A DNA stretch of 64,000 nt from Parashewanella spongiae. Lineage in GTDB: Bacteria > Pseudomonadota > Gammaproteobacteria > Enterobacterales > Shewanellaceae. The notes below the pieces were generated by a model. It worked only from the letters and a program-made list of their open reading frames with translations, was not told where the DNA came from and searched no databases. Of this stretch, positions 62,586 through 64,000 are shown piece by piece (within the stretch, counting starts at the first letter, position 1; every line of letters starts with the position of its first letter). The position numbers and the translations under genes are program-made. The DNA lies in assembly GCF_004358345.1 (NCBI RefSeq), contig NZ_CP037952.1:1178001-1242000 (forward strand), written 5' to 3'.

Positions 62586-63591
62586 AGTGAATCAGCACTG
62601 TCAAAGTTTGGCACTCGATTCACACTTGAAACTATTATCTGAATTTTTAACTATGGCGTCTGTCACTGAAATAGTGATTAATCAGCCTCGGCAAGTGATC
62701 ATCGAAACATCGCAAGGTTGGCAGTTTCATCAGCATGACAAACTCACATTTGAATATTGCCAACGACTTGCAAAATTAATTGCCACTTATTCAGGCCAAA
62801 AACTGGATAGCCGCCATCCGATATTATCAGCGACTTTGCCTCAAGGTGAACGAGTTCAGATTGTCATTCCGCCTGTAACTATGGCAGGGAGAATAAGCTT
62901 CACTATTCGTAAGCCCGCAGAAGTCAGTTTTACCCTAGCGGATTATCAACAGCAGGGTTATTTCAATCAATGCCGACCAAGCAAGAATAATCAAAGTAAT
63001 GATGATGAACTGAGTAAATTAAAGCAGCAAGGTGATATTGAGGGATTTCTAAGGCTGGCAATTAAGCAGCGGAAAAATATCATTGTTGCAGGTGCAACTG
63101 GCTCAGGTAAAACTACATTTTTTCGCTCTTTGTTGGAATTGGTTCCAAGGCATGAACGCTTAATTTCCATTGAAAATGTGGACGAACTGCAGCTATCGCG
63201 TACTCACCCAAATAGTGTCAGCTTGTTTTACTCGTCGGGGCAACAAGGTATTGCGCCGATCACTCAAAAGCAACTGTTAGAAGCAAGTTTACGCATGAAG
63301 CCCAACCGTGTGTTTGTTGCTGAGCTTATTCGTGGTGATGAAGCATTCTACTTTCTTCGGAATATCAACTCTGGACATCCCGGAAGCATTACGACGATGC
63401 ACGCTGGCAGCCCGAAACTGGCATTAGAGCAACTGGTATTGATGCTGAAAGAAAGTCAGGCGGGAAATTCGTTAGCCAGAGAAGACATCAAGCAACTCCT
63501 TCATTTATGTGTTGATGTGATTGTGCAACTACAAAACATCGATGGTAAAAGGTTTGTCAGTGAGGTGTATTATGAAAATCACACTGACTAA
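62563..63591 (+). CDS. virB11: VirB11 ATPase
   Basis: The ATG at 62563 (MICDLPTKVNQHCQ) overlaps the virB10 end by 23 bp. The 342-residue hexameric ATPase shows Walker A VAGATGSGKTTFFRSLL, the Asp box LISIENVDELQL and RMKPNRVFVAELIRGDEAFY. A final SGHPGSITTMHA region is also seen. It drives pilus formation and DNA transfer together with VirB4 and VirD4. Confidence 0.95.
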   Translation: MICDLPTKVNQHCQSLALDSHLKLLSEFLTMASVTEIVINQPRQVIIETSQGWQFHQHDKLTFEYCQRLAKLIATYSGQKLDSRHPILSATLPQGERVQIVIPPVTMAGRISFTIRKPAEVSFTLADYQQQGYFNQCRPSKNNQSNDDELSKLKQQGDIEGFLRLAIKQRKNIIVAGATGSGKTTFFRSLLELVPRHERLISIENVDELQLSRTHPNSVSLFYSSGQQGIAPITQKQLLEASLRMKPNRVFVAELIRGDEAFYFLRNINSGHPGSITTMHAGSPKLALEQLVLMLKESQAGNSLAREDIKQLLHLCVDVIVQLQNIDGKRFVSEVYYENHTD

Positions 63592-64000
63592 ATGGCATTA
63601 CCTTATACTGTTGGCGGTTGGTATATTGCTTAGCCTATGGCTTAGTAGCACCATTTATTTGTATTTCGCTAACCTTAATTATCATCAGGCTACACCCTTT
63701 ACCGTGTTTGAGTATGGCTACTATTATGGACACGACAATAAAACACGATTCTGGTTAACGCTGTCAGTGGTGTTTGGCTTCGCACCTTTTTCATTATTGA
63801 TGGCGGCCAAGTTCAAGACAAAAAAGTTACCACTATACGGTGAAGCACGATTCGCATCCGAAAAGGACATTAAACAAACAGGGCTACTTGGCAATAAAGG
63901 TATTGTTGTTGGTAAACAGTGCCAAATGTTCAATCAAAGATACTTACAATTCGGTGGCCAGCAGCACGTACTGATGTCAGCACCAACACGAAGCGGAAAA
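63572..64000 (+). CDS. virD4: VirD4-like coupling protein, N-terminal part
   Basis: The ATG at 63572 overlaps the virB11 end by 20 bp. Two transmembrane helices (LILLAVGILLSLWLS-like and LTLSVVFGFAPFSLLMAA) are followed by LYGEARFASEKDIKQTGLLG and the Walker A start HVLMSAPTRSGK at the window edge. Coupling proteins deliver the relaxase-DNA complex to the channel. The gene continues beyond 64000; a relaxase is expected further right. Confidence 0.92.
   Translation, partial: MKITLTKWHYLILLAVGILLSLWLSSTIYLYFANLNYHQATPFTVFEYGYYYGHDNKTRFWLTLSVVFGFAPFSLLMAAKFKTKKLPLYGEARFASEKDIKQTGLLGNKGIVVGKQCQMFNQRYLQFGGQQHVLMSAPTRSGK

Overview
The window looks like an accessory region of a marine gammaproteobacterium, probably of the Shewanella/Vibrio/Psychromonas type. 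The support is moderate to low G+C, a class A RNase P RNA, a NhaC-type Na+/H+ antiporter, a chromosomal integron whose integrase has the IntI-specific insert, and genomic islands at the 3' end of ssrA (tmRNA). Species cannot be fixed from the sequence. Almost everything between rnpB and the right edge is mobile DNA.

Layout. 1-423: end of a NhaC antiporter. 550-6746: an IS graveyard around rnpB, with an ISAs1 remnant holding a 5'-truncated group II intron, two inverted IS4-family copies of 1481 bp, an integrase remnant next to rnpB and an IS1 remnant. 6747-8024: a 5'-truncated pentatricopeptide-repeat gene that appears to end in a Smr-like domain. 8322-14493: a chromosomal integron with six attC sites, minus-strand cassettes, an IS91-family insertion, an attI core, a LexA box and a divergent intI. 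14816-32803: a decayed element with a nucleotidyltransferase, a C3-like ADP-ribosyltransferase, an intact ssrA-type integrase, Fic, TacAT, HigBA, MobC/MobA, a PIN-toxin remnant, NERD, GNAT and an Imm49-like protein. Several of these genes are split by IS630, IS3, ISKra4, IS200 or other insertions.

32928-37123: two direct repeats of about 160 bp, each starting with the tmRNA 3' end. They bound a 3.9 kb mini-island without its own integrase, carrying a zeta-like kinase with a small partner ORF and a TOTE-type primase-helicase. 37211-64000: a second, better preserved ssrA element. It has prfH-rtcB, an integrase split by ISAs1, an antitoxin/PIN pair, and a phage HP1/K139/P2-like control and replication block (CI, Cox, CII, HUH replication protein). 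Next come a redox and Cys-rich peptide cluster, a module of S24-type repressor, hot-dog thioesterase and LuxR-like ligand domain, a membrane protein with a GT51 glycosyltransferase, and a VirB2-B11/VirD4 conjugation operon running off the right edge.

How the parts may work together (inference). The right-hand element looks like an integrative conjugative element that uses phage-type regulation and rolling-circle-type replication, with cargo for RNA repair, addiction and possibly defence. The left-hand element (15.5-33 kb) looks like an older relative: it has a similar integrase, a fragment of the same kind of CI repressor and a nearly identical fragment of the same PIN toxin. Insertions have mostly hit toxins and mobility genes and have left antitoxins intact.
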